Of a stretch of 64,000 bases of DNA, positions 46,116-56,204 are shown piece after piece (position 1 is the stretch's first letter; each line of letters opens with the position of its first letter). Location of the stretch: positions 88,852-152,851 of the forward strand of contig JAUIAH010000015.1 of the NCBI GenBank assembly GCA_030425385.1, read 5' to 3'. The notes under the pieces were generated by a model. The model saw nothing but the letters and a program-made list of their open reading frames with translations. It had not been told where the DNA came from and made no database searches. A program made the translations under genes and the position numbers. This DNA comes from Verrucomicrobiia bacterium (GTDB taxonomy: Bacteria; Verrucomicrobiota; Verrucomicrobiia; Verrucomicrobiales; DEV007).

Positions 46116-48392
46116 TCAATCCAGCACGATGTGGTGCCGCTGATTGATCGCTCGCTGCGTGAGCTCCGTGGTTTCTCCGTTGGGCCACAGGATCGTCGCG
46201 GCGGTAACCTCGCCGTTCCTACCGAGACCAAAGTGGGCACTGTAGGCGTCCTGGCTGAGGAAGCCATCGCCCGATACAATGGGGTGCACTTGGCGGCCGT
46301 GGTTTGTGTCGATCAAGACACGCGCCCCAAGCACCTGATGCTTGGGCGAAGGTGTCAGTGTGAAGGCGATCCAATCGTTCTCCAGAGGCAAGCGATTGAG
46401 GTAGAGATGGAAGGTCGATTGAAAGCCTTTGCCGAGAAACTGATAGTCGCTGACGAGCAGGTCTTCGCGACCATCGCCATCAATGTCCTCGGCCAACGCC
46501 ACCCGCGCGTCGTATTCAAAGCTCACGCCCATGGGATAGGCCACGTTCTCAAACTGTCCCTCACCCACATTCATCTTCAGATGATTGTGCTCGTAGCCAT
46601 TCCACGACATGAGCCCTTGGTTGAGTGCCAACATGGATTCTGCAAAGACGGGCACAAGATTCTGATTCTCCTTCGAGTTGCCCGTGTAGAGGTCGTGACA
46701 CCAGTACTGAGAACAGTAGTCTTTGGAAGACTTGCCGCTGCGAAATCCGTTGGCCACGTAGATGTCACGATCCCCATCGTTGTCGACGTCCAGGGCCGTG
46801 GTTCCCCACGACCATCCCGTGCGAGCGATTTGGTCATTGTGAGGGCTTTGCACAAAGCCACTTTCCGTTGCCAGAAAGAGGCGGTTTCCGTAACCCATGG
46901 CAGCACGGTGCGTTTGATAGTCTTTCCGGTCCGCCTTTCCCAGTCCGAGACTATCCAAGCGCCGCGCGGTGCTGCTGCTCATGCCGATAGTGAGTAGATC
47001 CAGGCGGGTGTCTTGATTGAAATCGGCAAGGCAATGCGACATGCCGAAGAGGCGATTGGGCTGAAAGCTGCTGGAGATGTCCTGGAAATGCCCCCTGCCG
47101 TCATTCCGATAGACATCGACACCGGCATAATCGCTCACGACCACTAGGTCCAAATGATGATCGTCATTGAGATCGATGAACGAGGTGCTGTAGGTGCGTC
47201 GCCACCGTTTCTGGCCCAGGCCATGAGCTTCCGTCGCGTCGTGGAAACGACCGTCGTCTTGGACGAGCAAGAAGGATGGCAGCCCATCGTTGGCATCGTA
47301 GAAGGGCGTGGGCATCTGGCCACCCACATAAGAAGGCTTGTACTGCGTGAGCCAGAGATCGAGGTCGCCATCCTGATCAATGTCACCCGCCGTCATGGCT
47401 AACGGAGCCTGAATTTGATTGGATTGAAAGAGGACTCTGCCAGGATGGGGAAAGCTTCCTATGGCGTCGCCATGGTAAACCGTGAGCCCTTGCGCTTTCA
47501 CTACCGTGAGGTAATCCACGTACCCATCGGCATTGACGTCGGCGAGCAGACCGCATTCTTCCTGCGGCTGCCAATGCTGAAGGAAGGCGCGATCGCGCAG
47601 CTGCGGCGTGTTCCCCGCCAGATCGTTGTCATAACAGCGATTCCATCGTGGCAAGACGATCTCAACGTCACCATCGCGATCAAGGTCGTGCAGGAGCACG
47701 GGGTGAGCGCTTTGAAATTCCTTCTCCCGTCTGGAAAACGTGCCTGCTCGGACAAAGGCCGGTTGTGCGCCCCCCCGAATCACACGACACGTCTTCACGC
47801 GTATCGACTGCGCACGCACTTTCCTCACAGGAGCACCCTTCCACACAATCTCCGCTTTCCCCTGCAAGGCAGATCGAACGCCTGCCCGCTCCATATGGAA
47901 GAGGAAACCCACCACTGAGACCGCCGCCTCGCCATCAGTAGCAGGCGAGAATCCCGTGTGGTGCAGTTCCGACTCACGCAAACGCCAGCCAGCGGCTTCC
48001 AATCCAGCCAACCATTCTAACAAGCCCGCCTTTGAGAGAGTGCTCTGCTTTCCCTCTTCCGGGGGGGAGAACCTCTGGCGGGTGATGCCCAGGCCGAGCA
48101 CCTCGTGATTCGCATGAGTCGGCAAGATCCATTCCTCACAAACAATCTCTTGGGCGACTTGTGAGGGTTTCTCGATCAACCGCAACTGATCCCACAACCA
48201 CGTGATCGACGTTTCTCGCTGCTGAGCAAGTTGCTCCGGATGCCACACCGTAGCATTCAGCTTCTCGCGCTCCTCAAGCACCGAGCGCGCAGCCGCCGGG
48301 ACATTCCGCTGCGCCCTGACATCGCCACAGAGCACCGCCCAAGCAAGAAGGACGATGCCTCCGATACCGATACTAACGGATCGCCACATCAT
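46116..48392 (-). CDS. Exported FG-GAP/VCBS propeller protein with ASPIC/UnbV C-terminus
   Basis: I take the ATG at 48392 (MMWRSVSIGIGGIVLLAWAVLCG, a signal peptide or anchor); the frame is open upstream but overlaps the preceding gene. The 758-residue protein has an N-terminal region without a recognised domain and then FG-GAP calcium blades: HDLDRDGDVEIVLPRW, ADVNADGYVDYLTVV, GDIDQDGDLDLWLTQ, DLNDDHHLDLVVVSDY, LDVDNDGDRDIYVANG and EDIDGDGREDLLVSDY. It ends with an ASPIC/UnbV-type module (QDAYSAHFGLGRNGEVTAATILWPNG). Such CRTAC-like propellers are secreted and abundant in Verrucomicrobia, with unknown ligands. The start overlaps the upstream gene's end by 20 bases. Confidence 0.82.
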   Translation of the reverse strand: MMWRSVSIGIGGIVLLAWAVLCGDVRAQRNVPAAARSVLEEREKLNATVWHPEQLAQQRETSITWLWDQLRLIEKPSQVAQEIVCEEWILPTHANHEVLGLGITRQRFSPPEEGKQSTLSKAGLLEWLAGLEAAGWRLRESELHHTGFSPATDGEAAVSVVGFLFHMERAGVRSALQGKAEIVWKGAPVRKVRAQSIRVKTCRVIRGGAQPAFVRAGTFSRREKEFQSAHPVLLHDLDRDGDVEIVLPRWNRCYDNDLAGNTPQLRDRAFLQHWQPQEECGLLADVNADGYVDYLTVVKAQGLTVYHGDAIGSFPHPGRVLFQSNQIQAPLAMTAGDIDQDGDLDLWLTQYKPSYVGGQMPTPFYDANDGLPSFLLVQDDGRFHDATEAHGLGQKRWRRTYSTSFIDLNDDHHLDLVVVSDYAGVDVYRNDGRGHFQDISSSFQPNRLFGMSHCLADFNQDTRLDLLTIGMSSSTARRLDSLGLGKADRKDYQTHRAAMGYGNRLFLATESGFVQSPHNDQIARTGWSWGTTALDVDNDGDRDIYVANGFRSGKSSKDYCSQYWCHDLYTGNSKENQNLVPVFAESMLALNQGLMSWNGYEHNHLKMNVGEGQFENVAYPMGVSFEYDARVALAEDIDGDGREDLLVSDYQFLGKGFQSTFHLYLNRLPLENDWIAFTLTPSPKHQVLGARVLIDTNHGRQVHPIVSGDGFLSQDAYSAHFGLGRNGEVTAATILWPNGETTELTQRAINQRHHIVLD

Positions 48393-51300
48393 CAATGAAC
48401 CAACCGGCTCCGTTGTCATCTGGATTGTCATCGGGACCACTCAGGAACTCCCATTCGACGATGAACGCATCCACTTCAAAGACTTCCTGCGGCACGCGGA
48501 TACGCGCTTCTTCCCACCCATCAGTGGACGTGGCAAACGTGAGGTCCTCTTGCCCCGGAGCCACGATATAGGATGAGTCTGCGGCATTGAGGAAATTGAG
48601 GCGGCCACCAGCAGCCTCAGGATTGGGATTGTCCAGGTAATGCCGAAATGTCAGGACCATGCGATTGAAACCCGCCGTCGAAACCGCTGGCGAACGGAGA
48701 CTGATTCCCGTCCCCGTGTCATTGAGGAGTCCATCAGCTACTGCCGCGTCAAGATCGGTGCCCGCGACCTGAGATACCCCACCTGGTGGATCTGCAGGCA
48801 CGCCTATTTCCCAAGTGGTACCAGCTGCAATCCCATTGTTGTCCACCGTCCAGTCGCCTAACCCTTCCTCAAAGTCCATGCCAATAATCGGCGGCGGCGG
48901 CACGCGACGCACCCGGAAATGCGCTTGCGCTTCACTATCATTGACCGAAACGATCGCCTGAGTCTCCTCTGCAGGCTCCGCCGCCCCGTCCAATTCTCCC
49001 GTGATCGTGATCCACGAACTCGTCGTGAGATCGATCGATTTCTCAATCTTATAGAAGGCTCCGGTTTCCGACTCCCAGCTCAGGGATAGACCACCGTCCT
49101 CGTCCCGAGCGATCGCGGTGATCGCGAAAGGCTCCTCTTGGAAGGCGGTCAGAAGTTCCCAGAAGGGTTCACGCGGATTGGTCTCTGGCTCGCGCTCCGC
49201 CGTGAACGCGTAATCAGGAGCGACCCCAATGCCTCGATAGATGGCGAGGGTGATCCCTGCGGTCCCCTCACTTTCCCAATGAATCAACTCCAGGTCGTGC
49301 AAGCCAGCATCGAGGTCCACCTCAATGATGCTGGTATCACGCCCACGATTGCCCGCTTCGTCAACTAACTCACCATCGATGCTCAAGACAAAGCCTTCAC
49401 TGCTGTTGCAAACAAACGTCGTGAGACCACCTTCCGTGAGGAAGATCTGTCCCGTCGATCGGATCACAAAGTTATCGCGACTCCCAAAGCCATCCTCTTC
49501 ATTGTCCCACAAGGGATAAGGCCGCGACAGTTCCTTAAAGATCGGAGGTTCCTCGTCGTCATGAAAGTGAATCGCTGATGTTCCCGCAGTCACCGCGGTG
49601 GCATCACCCGGATCATCTAACACTTCCTCAGCCACCAAGGCATCAGTGATCGCAAGACTGTTGCCTGTCCAGATGTGCGTGGTCTCAAACGCGCCGCCAC
49701 CCTGGATATTCGTGGGGGTGGGCCCAGCCAATGTGGGATTGGTCGCTCCAACGACTTCCAATCCATCCACAGCTCCGTCACCATCTGTATCGTCTGAAAC
49801 CGGCGAGGTTCCGGGACTCGTCAGCGGATTGGCCGGATCGTACCCTGCTCCAGGATTCTCCACACCGTCCAACAAGCCATCAGCATCCGTGTCCTGACGC
49901 AGGGGGTGCGTCCCCGTATCGCTGGCACTGACATAGACACCGGTCTTCGTTTCCACACCGTCGGGCAATCCATCTTCATCACTGTCAGCATTCGTCGGCA
50001 ACGTCTTCTGCTGGAATTCTTCCAAATTGGTGAGGCCATCGTTGTCCGGATCTTCCGCCGCATCATTCACACCAACGTTCAAGCCATTCCGAGTCTCCCA
50101 GGCATCGTCCATGCCATCACCATCGTCGTCCACCAATCCCGGGATGACGGGAGGCAGGGAGTCGACCAAGGTTCCTGGCACCTTCACATTATCGAAACCT
50201 ATCCACCCCCATCCTCCCGCAGAGGAATCAAAGACGTCTACGGTATAGGTTTCGCTTTCACTCACAAAGGACTCCAGGTCAGTTGCTGGAATTGTCACTT
50301 CTTGGTAAAAGTCATCGTTCGTCCCCCGCGCACCTGTCACCACATAGACATCATCACTCACGCGCCGCAGCCCGAAGCCCTGAGCATGCACCCCTTCTCC
50401 ATCCGTGGTTTCCGCAAGAGCTGCTGGCGACTCTGGCAGAGCGCCGTGGGCATCACCGCCCACGATGGAGACAGAAAGATCACCCTCACTGAGATAGAAT
50501 TCTGGCGAACGCGCGATCAGCGTCTGGTGCGCGCCGTCCCTCACATTGCTCCCATCCTCCGCCTCGAACACAATGGGCAGCATTTGATAGTCCCCACTGG
50601 CAGGTGTTGGAAACGTTTCCCCATTCTCAGATGGCTCATTCGTGTGCGTGAACGCATGTGGAAGGTCACCATCAAAGCTTACATTCGTCCACCCCTGGGC
50701 ACTACCATCTTCGAAATCGAACACAATCTCGGCGGGGGCGGCCAAGGTTCCCGGGATCTGCACATGATCAAATCCGATCCATCCCCAGCCACCCGCTGAA
50801 GAGTCAAACACATCCACCGTGTAGGTTTCCGTTTCACTGACAAACTCCGCAAGATCTTCTGAGCTAAGCACCACCTCTTGGTAGAAATCGTCATTGGTAC
50901 TGCGGGCCCCCGTGGCCACATAGGTATCATCACTCACACGACGCAACCCAAAGCCTTGCGCATGCACACCCTCGCCATCGGTGGTCTCTGCCAGGGCCGC
51001 TGGCGATTCTGGCAAGGCTCCATGAGCATCGCCCCCCACAATCGCGATGGAGAGATCCCCGGACCCGAGGTAGAATTCAGGAGAACGCGAAAGGAGCGTT
51101 TGGTGCGCTCCATCCCTCACATTGCTCCCATCCTCCGCCTCGTAGACGATGGGGAGCATCTGATAGTCACCACTCGCAGGTGCTGGAAAAGCCTGCCCAT
51201 TCTCCGAGGGCTCGTTGGTTGGCAGGAAGACGTGCGGTAGAGTCGTGTCCGACGAAACGACCGTCCACCCCTGGGCAGTACCGTCTTCGAAGTCGTAGAC

Positions 51301-51951
51301 CAGTTTCTCTTGTGGCAACGTCCCAGGAATCTTCACCTCATCAAACGTGATCCACCCCCATCCTCCCGCGGATGAATCAAACACATCCACCGTGTAGGTC
51401 TCTGTGTCACTGACAAAGCTCGCAAGATCGGCAGCCGAAAGAACGACTTCCTGGTAGAGATCGTCATTCGTACTCCGGGCCCCCGTGGCCACGTAGGTAT
51501 CATCACTCACCCGTCGCAACCCAAATCCTTGCGCTTTCACACCGTCTTCGGCATCGGTCGATAACGCCAAGGCCCCAGGAGACTCGGGCAAGGCTCCATG
51601 GGCATCGCCACCCGCAATGGATACCGCGAGGTCACCGGACACCAAGTGAAACTCAGGAGAACGCACAAGCAGGGTTTGGTGGGCGCCATCCCGCGTATTG
51701 GTGCCATCGGCATTCTCAAACTCAATCGGCACCATCTGGAAATCCCCCCCAGCCGGGACAGGAAACGCGGTGTTATTCTCAGACGGCTCATTCGTGGGAG
51801 TGAATACGTGCGGCAAAGTGGTATCCTCCAAGACATGCACCCATCCCTGTGTCGTCCCGTCTTCGAAATCGAAGACAAGCTGTTGAGCGGTGGCTCGCGC
51901 GACAAGTGCTGCAGTGAGGACGATCAGAAGTGAAGATCGTTTCATAAGCAT
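48373..51951 (-). CDS. Secreted protein with three tandem 192-residue repeats, TSP3 and PA14-like domain
   Basis: The protein has 1192 residues. A signal peptide (MKRSSLLIVLTAALVARATAQ, from Met3) is followed by three repeats of about 192 residues starting at about 25, 217 and 409. Each begins (L/I)V(F/Y)DFEDG..QGW and ends VDVFDSSAGGWGWI.FD.V.(I/V)PGTL. TSP3 calcium repeats (about 600-740) and a PA14-like domain (about 745-890, with [10 protein letters not shown] and VCNSSEGFVLSIDGE) follow. A module with FYKIEKSIDLTTSSWITI comes next, and the protein ends in a jelly-roll like the MAM type (MDFEEGLGDW to GWFIDDVAIR). It is probably an extracellular binding protein. The PA14-like part is clearly paralogous to that at the left edge of the window. 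Confidence 0.85.
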   Translation of the reverse strand: MLMKRSSLLIVLTAALVARATAQQLVFDFEDGTTQGWVHVLEDTTLPHVFTPTNEPSENNTAFPVPAGGDFQMVPIEFENADGTNTRDGAHQTLLVRSPEFHLVSGDLAVSIAGGDAHGALPESPGALALSTDAEDGVKAQGFGLRRVSDDTYVATGARSTNDDLYQEVVLSAADLASFVSDTETYTVDVFDSSAGGWGWITFDEVKIPGTLPQEKLVYDFEDGTAQGWTVVSSDTTLPHVFLPTNEPSENGQAFPAPASGDYQMLPIVYEAEDGSNVRDGAHQTLLSRSPEFYLGSGDLSIAIVGGDAHGALPESPAALAETTDGEGVHAQGFGLRRVSDDTYVATGARSTNDDFYQEVVLSSEDLAEFVSETETYTVDVFDSSAGGWGWIGFDHVQIPGTLAAPAEIVFDFEDGSAQGWTNVSFDGDLPHAFTHTNEPSENGETFPTPASGDYQMLPIVFEAEDGSNVRDGAHQTLIARSPEFYLSEGDLSVSIVGGDAHGALPESPAALAETTDGEGVHAQGFGLRRVSDDVYVVTGARGTNDDFYQEVTIPATDLESFVSESETYTVDVFDSSAGGWGWIGFDNVKVPGTLVDSLPPVIPGLVDDDGDGMDDAWETRNGLNVGVNDAAEDPDNDGLTNLEEFQQKTLPTNADSDEDGLPDGVETKTGVYVSASDTGTHPLRQDTDADGLLDGVENPGAGYDPANPLTSPGTSPVSDDTDGDGAVDGLEVVGATNPTLAGPTPTNIQGGGAFETTHIWTGNSLAITDALVAEEVLDDPGDATAVTAGTSAIHFHDDEEPPIFKELSRPYPLWDNEEDGFGSRDNFVIRSTGQIFLTEGGLTTFVCNSSEGFVLSIDGELVDEAGNRGRDTSIIEVDLDAGLHDLELIHWESEGTAGITLAIYRGIGVAPDYAFTAEREPETNPREPFWELLTAFQEEPFAITAIARDEDGGLSLSWESETGAFYKIEKSIDLTTSSWITITGELDGAAEPAEETQAIVSVNDSEAQAHFRVRRVPPPPIIGMDFEEGLGDWTVDNNGIAAGTTWEIGVPADPPGGVSQVAGTDLDAAVADGLLNDTGTGISLRSPAVSTAGFNRMVLTFRHYLDNPNPEAAGGRLNFLNAADSSYIVAPGQEDLTFATSTDGWEEARIRVPQEVFEVDAFIVEWEFLSGPDDNPDDNGAGWFIDDVAIR
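50154..51879 (-). repeat. Three tandem coding repeats of about 576 bp
   Basis: Three consecutive copies start near 51879, 51303 and 50727. Copies two and three share long identical protein stretches, for example SGDYQML and GDAHGALPESPAALAETTDG, and the nucleotide sequence is also close. This implies recent duplication or gene conversion. Confidence 0.85.
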
Positions 51952-52061
51952 GCCGTTAGCATCTCGAAGGGACCATGTAGAGTCGAGAAATATTCCAAGT
52001 TCGACACGTCAAGGCACTAGCCTAACGAACCAGCACAGTCTCAACCTCTTAACACTTTCCC

Positions 52062-55000
52062 CTAGCGCGCCGACCCGGGGCGCTCCCGCATTTCAGGAGG
52101 CGCCCCCCTCTCACCGCCACGTCCTGGTCCACGGGCTGGCCGCCCTCGACGTGGCGGCAGACGACGCCGATCCTCATTCAGTTCAGAATGATGGCGTTTC
52201 ATGAATTTCCGGATGAATCGTTTGTAGGCATCATCCTCGGCAGGATCACTCCGCAGAATGCTCATCGACGCTCGCCCTAGAATCATGCGTCGTCGGATGG
52301 GGTTGAGTGGGACAAGTTGATTGCTATTGGTAAGCTCCATCCCGCCGATGGCTTGCGCCACTTCAAGGAAGATGTCAGGAGCCTCTTGTCCCTCGGCCCC
52401 GAGACTCACATTCCAAAGACGGGCACCATCCATTGGCGCGACAGTAAAGAGTTGGCGCCCATTGGGAGAGAATTCTAAGTGAGTCACCGGTGCCGTGTGC
52501 ATGAGAGGCTGAGTGAGAGGCAACGTCGACGTCACATCCCATAGGCGCGCCACGTGATCTGCGGTCGCGGTCGCGATGCGCAAGCCTTCCGGAGCAAAGC
52601 GCGTGGTGACCACTGGACTACGCTGGGTGATCGACCGCCCCAGAACGCTGGCTGTCTCCGTAGACCACAATCGGGCGCGCTGATCCTGAGACCCCGTTGC
52701 TAACACTTTCCCTGATTTATCAAATTCGACGCTGGTAACATCTCCCCCGTGCCCCATGGACCGCGAATGCTGCTCACCCGTATTCAAATCCCAAAGGCGC
52801 GCCGACCAATCGTTGGATGCGGAAGCCAGATAGCGCTGTGGCGCAAAGGCAAGATCGGTGACCACGCCATTGTGCGAGAATCCATACTGCTCACTAAGAT
52901 CACCAGGATTGCGAACGGATACCGTTCCCCCTGCGGTGCCCGCCGCAATGAAGGTGCCTTCAGGACCGACCTGGACAGCCGTGATAGCGGACGTGAGGTG
53001 CACCTGCGCGGTCACGCCACCCGAGGGGAGATCTCTCACCGTCAGCGTGTCTCCGTGTGCCACGAGGAGCCTGTCATTGCGCACCATGACAAGATTGGAA
53101 ACAGGGCCTTCATGGGGAATCACATCGCTCACTGGTCTTCCCGTGCCTGCCTCCCACACCCTGACATTCCCCCCAATATCTCCCGCGATGAGATGATCCC
53201 CTGAACGGCTGTAGATCACCGCACTGACACCCGCCAAGAGCCGAAATTCAGGATGCCGAGACTGGCCGGAGGTGGTATCCCACTGACCAAGGATCCCATC
53301 GATCGATCCCGCCGTGGCCCACGCGCCATCGGGACTGAGCGCTCCCACGGTCACCTTCTCAAGCCCAAACGTCAGCGGGGGCTCGCGGAGATCTTCAAAC
53401 CGCCAAACGCGCACCTCGTTGTCCGCCACCGTTCCTAACCATTTCCCATCTGGGCTAAAGGTCGCCATGTCTACATCAAGCCGATGAATGAGTGGCGACA
53501 CGGGCGATTCCCACCCACTCTGAGTTTCCCAAATGCGCACGGTCTGATCATCAGAGGCACTGGCTAACAGTTTCCCATCTGGGCTAAACGCGATGTCATC
53601 GACGGCCTCCCGATGTGACCAGCGATGCAGTTCCAACCCCGAGGGCACCGACCATAAGCGTGCTGTCTTATCGTTGCTCGCCGTCCCAATCTGATTCCCA
53701 TCCGGGCTAAACTCAGCCTCCCTGACATGATCATCGTGCGGCAAAGTTGCTAGACCGCTACCATCTTCGAGCGACCAGATCTTGGCCGTATCATCCTCAG
53801 ACGCGGTCACCAAGGCCGTTTGCAGAGGATGAAAGTCGACCTTGTTGACATCATCGTTATGAAACACCTGGTGGAGGATCGTCCCACTTTCCAGCTCCCA
53901 GACACAGGCCGTATCATCATCCGACGCGCTTGCTAGCAGTTTGTTATTGGTCGAGAACTGCACATCATTGACGGCATCATGGTGACTGAACTCGTAGCGC
54001 AACTGCCCCGATTCCACTTCAAACACGCGCACATACCCGTCATCTGACGCGCTGGCGATCATGGTGTCATCCTTGCTAAAGGCAATGGCATTGACGTCAT
54101 CATCCGAGGTCTCGAGATCGTGAATCATCCTTCCAGTGTCCTTGCCACGCAGGATGAGTTGCCCATCGCGTGTGGCGCTCGCCAGGTAGGTTCCGTCGTG
54201 AGAAATAGCCACGGCATTCACCCGATTTCCCGCCTGCCAAGACGTGGATTCCGCGTTGGAATCGACGTCAAAGAGCCGCGTGCTCCCATCGTAAGACCCA
54301 ACCAGAAGGCTTTGACTATCAGGGCTGAACGCGATCGCCTCGATATCGCGGGAACTCCGATGGTGGAAATGGGTCACCGGCAAGCTGACCTCTGTCAGGA
54401 TAGAGTAGATCCGATCACCCGCCGCCGTGAGACCACGCTCATTCTTGAGAGCCCGTGTGAGATAGGCAAGCGCCTCCCCATAACGCCCATTCTCCGCTGC
54501 CGATTGGCCAAATTGATAGTCCGAACGGCTAAAAGTACTGCTTACCTTCATCCTTGCAGCCTCCGACTCTAGCCGAGCTGCTTGGGCCAACTGAGCTTGA
54601 TCACGCGCGAAACGCATGGAGAAGAACGCCGCCGCAGCAAGAAATGCTAACAACACACTAAAGATCGCCAGGATATAGGATGACCTTCGGGCGCGCCGCG
54701 CCGACCGTTCCCGTTCGCGTGCCAGAGCACGTGCATTGGCCAACTCCCGCTCTCGATTCTCGGCGGTGGCGCGCTCCGTTGCCTCTTTCTCACGTTTACT
54801 CTCATTGAGAAACCGCATGGCCCTCGCAAAGCCCCCACCATACTGATCCGCCCAGAGGGCATTCGGCTGCGTTTCCTTATACCACGCCCGCGCGATATGA
54901 AGATCGGGATCATGATAGAGATCCGCCTGCATGTCTTCCCAAAGCTTCGCGGTATCCGTGAGTCGTTGATAGATCCGCGCCGATTGCATTTCCTCCTCGA

Positions 55001-56204
55001 CCCAACCACCCAGACGCTTCCACACGCGCATGAGGCTCTCGTGAGAAATATCGACAATACTGTCAGGGCGCAACTGTGTCTCGAAACTTGGCATGAGGAA
55101 GGAGACGTGCGGCGCGCGATAGGCATCAATGACACGCATGAGATCTTCCTCTGGGCAGCCAATGATCCCTGTCAGTTTCTCCAAGCGCATAGGACGTCGG
55201 ATCCCACGATTGTTCGGATCTTTCTCCGTCAAGGCCTTGAACAGGCGCTCTGCGATGCGCTGATCCGCCTGCGAAAGGCTATGATAGACCTCATCAGCAT
55301 GACGGGAGAGCGCCTCTCCCATACCGCCGATGGCGTCGTAGTCTTCCAAGTCAATGGGATCCCCAGGAACGTTGCGGTCCGTCCAGTGATCCCACGTCCG
55401 CATGAGCGCATGCTGGAGCACGGGCAGTTCGTCGGGTGCACCGCCCGCATCGTTGAGCACACGCTGGGTCAAACGCGCCGCCATCTTCGCCCCAAAGACG
55501 CGCACGGGACCTTCGATGGCCTCCTTCAATTGATCTCGAGTCAGTCGCGGCACGAGGTAAGCCCCTCGATTAATCACTTCCGATAGGCCTTCGATAGCGG
55601 CACATTCCCCAAAGAAACCGGAGCGCATCGTAAGCACGACATGAATCGCGTACGTCTCATCACGAGCCCCTTCTAACAGAAGATTCACAAAGGCCTCTGC
55701 CTTATCACGCTGCTTGGGTGAGGCTCCGCGCTTATGAAAGCGAAAGAGCTCCTCGAACTGATCCACCACTACAAGGAGATTCTCCTCTGGGGGCATGGTC
55801 GCCATCTGAGCGACCTCACGCAGCCCCATGCCGCTGCGTTGCAGCATCGTCTCGATCTCAAGTCTTTCTGGAATACGGGCATCCTCGGGCAAGTGATCCC
55901 AAACCTCACATTCATGCAACGCCTGCGCAAGGTTTCGCATGGGCGCTCCTCCTGGCCGACACAGAGCCACGCTCCAATGGGACCCTGCCTTGACCAATCC
56001 TCCACGGTAGAGCGCTGGCAACAATCCTGCCCGGACAAGTGACGACTTCCCCGTGCCAGATATGCCGAGCACACCGATGAAGCGTCGCTTCCCTAAGAGC
56101 CGGAGAAGGTCCTGACATTGCGCGTCACGCCCAAAGAAGAGATACTCCTCATCAGTCCGAAACGGCCGAAGCCCTGGAAAGGGATTCTGTAAGGATTCAG
56201 GCAT
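52062..56204 (-). CDS. nSTAND1-type NTPase with membrane helix and WD40 repeats
   Basis: The protein has 1380 residues from the ATG at 56204, which lies inside the end of the upstream cyclase-TIR gene (the sequence ATGCCTGA gives both start and stop). It opens with NPFPGLRPFRTDEEYLFFGRD, the hallmark of nSTAND1 NTPases. Walker A is GISGTGKS (47-54) and Walker B is LLVVVDQFEELF with Asp148. A helical region leads to a charged segment, one transmembrane helix (about 507-528) and a short helical stretch. From about residue 609 to 1330 there are about fourteen WD40 repeats (GSYDGSTRLFDVD, SASDDGYVRVFEVESG, SASDDQTVRIWET). The tail is Arg/Pro/Gly rich. STAND proteins are signal-triggered switches; here the WD40 part is the likely sensor. 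The overlap implies co-translation with the cyclase-TIR protein. Confidence 0.88.
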   Translation of the reverse strand: MPESLQNPFPGLRPFRTDEEYLFFGRDAQCQDLLRLLGKRRFIGVLGISGTGKSSLVRAGLLPALYRGGLVKAGSHWSVALCRPGGAPMRNLAQALHECEVWDHLPEDARIPERLEIETMLQRSGMGLREVAQMATMPPEENLLVVVDQFEELFRFHKRGASPKQRDKAEAFVNLLLEGARDETYAIHVVLTMRSGFFGECAAIEGLSEVINRGAYLVPRLTRDQLKEAIEGPVRVFGAKMAARLTQRVLNDAGGAPDELPVLQHALMRTWDHWTDRNVPGDPIDLEDYDAIGGMGEALSRHADEVYHSLSQADQRIAERLFKALTEKDPNNRGIRRPMRLEKLTGIIGCPEEDLMRVIDAYRAPHVSFLMPSFETQLRPDSIVDISHESLMRVWKRLGGWVEEEMQSARIYQRLTDTAKLWEDMQADLYHDPDLHIARAWYKETQPNALWADQYGGGFARAMRFLNESKREKEATERATAENRERELANARALARERERSARRARRSSYILAIFSVLLAFLAAAAFFSMRFARDQAQLAQAARLESEAARMKVSSTFSRSDYQFGQSAAENGRYGEALAYLTRALKNERGLTAAGDRIYSILTEVSLPVTHFHHRSSRDIEAIAFSPDSQSLLVGSYDGSTRLFDVDSNAESTSWQAGNRVNAVAISHDGTYLASATRDGQLILRGKDTGRMIHDLETSDDDVNAIAFSKDDTMIASASDDGYVRVFEVESGQLRYEFSHHDAVNDVQFSTNNKLLASASDDDTACVWELESGTILHQVFHNDDVNKVDFHPLQTALVTASEDDTAKIWSLEDGSGLATLPHDDHVREAEFSPDGNQIGTASNDKTARLWSVPSGLELHRWSHREAVDDIAFSPDGKLLASASDDQTVRIWETQSGWESPVSPLIHRLDVDMATFSPDGKWLGTVADNEVRVWRFEDLREPPLTFGLEKVTVGALSPDGAWATAGSIDGILGQWDTTSGQSRHPEFRLLAGVSAVIYSRSGDHLIAGDIGGNVRVWEAGTGRPVSDVIPHEGPVSNLVMVRNDRLLVAHGDTLTVRDLPSGGVTAQVHLTSAITAVQVGPEGTFIAAGTAGGTVSVRNPGDLSEQYGFSHNGVVTDLAFAPQRYLASASNDWSARLWDLNTGEQHSRSMGHGGDVTSVEFDKSGKVLATGSQDQRARLWSTETASVLGRSITQRSPVVTTRFAPEGLRIATATADHVARLWDVTSTLPLTQPLMHTAPVTHLEFSPNGRQLFTVAPMDGARLWNVSLGAEGQEAPDIFLEVAQAIGGMELTNSNQLVPLNPIRRRMILGRASMSILRSDPAEDDAYKRFIRKFMKRHHSELNEDRRRLPPRRGRPARGPGRGGERGAPPEMRERPGSAR

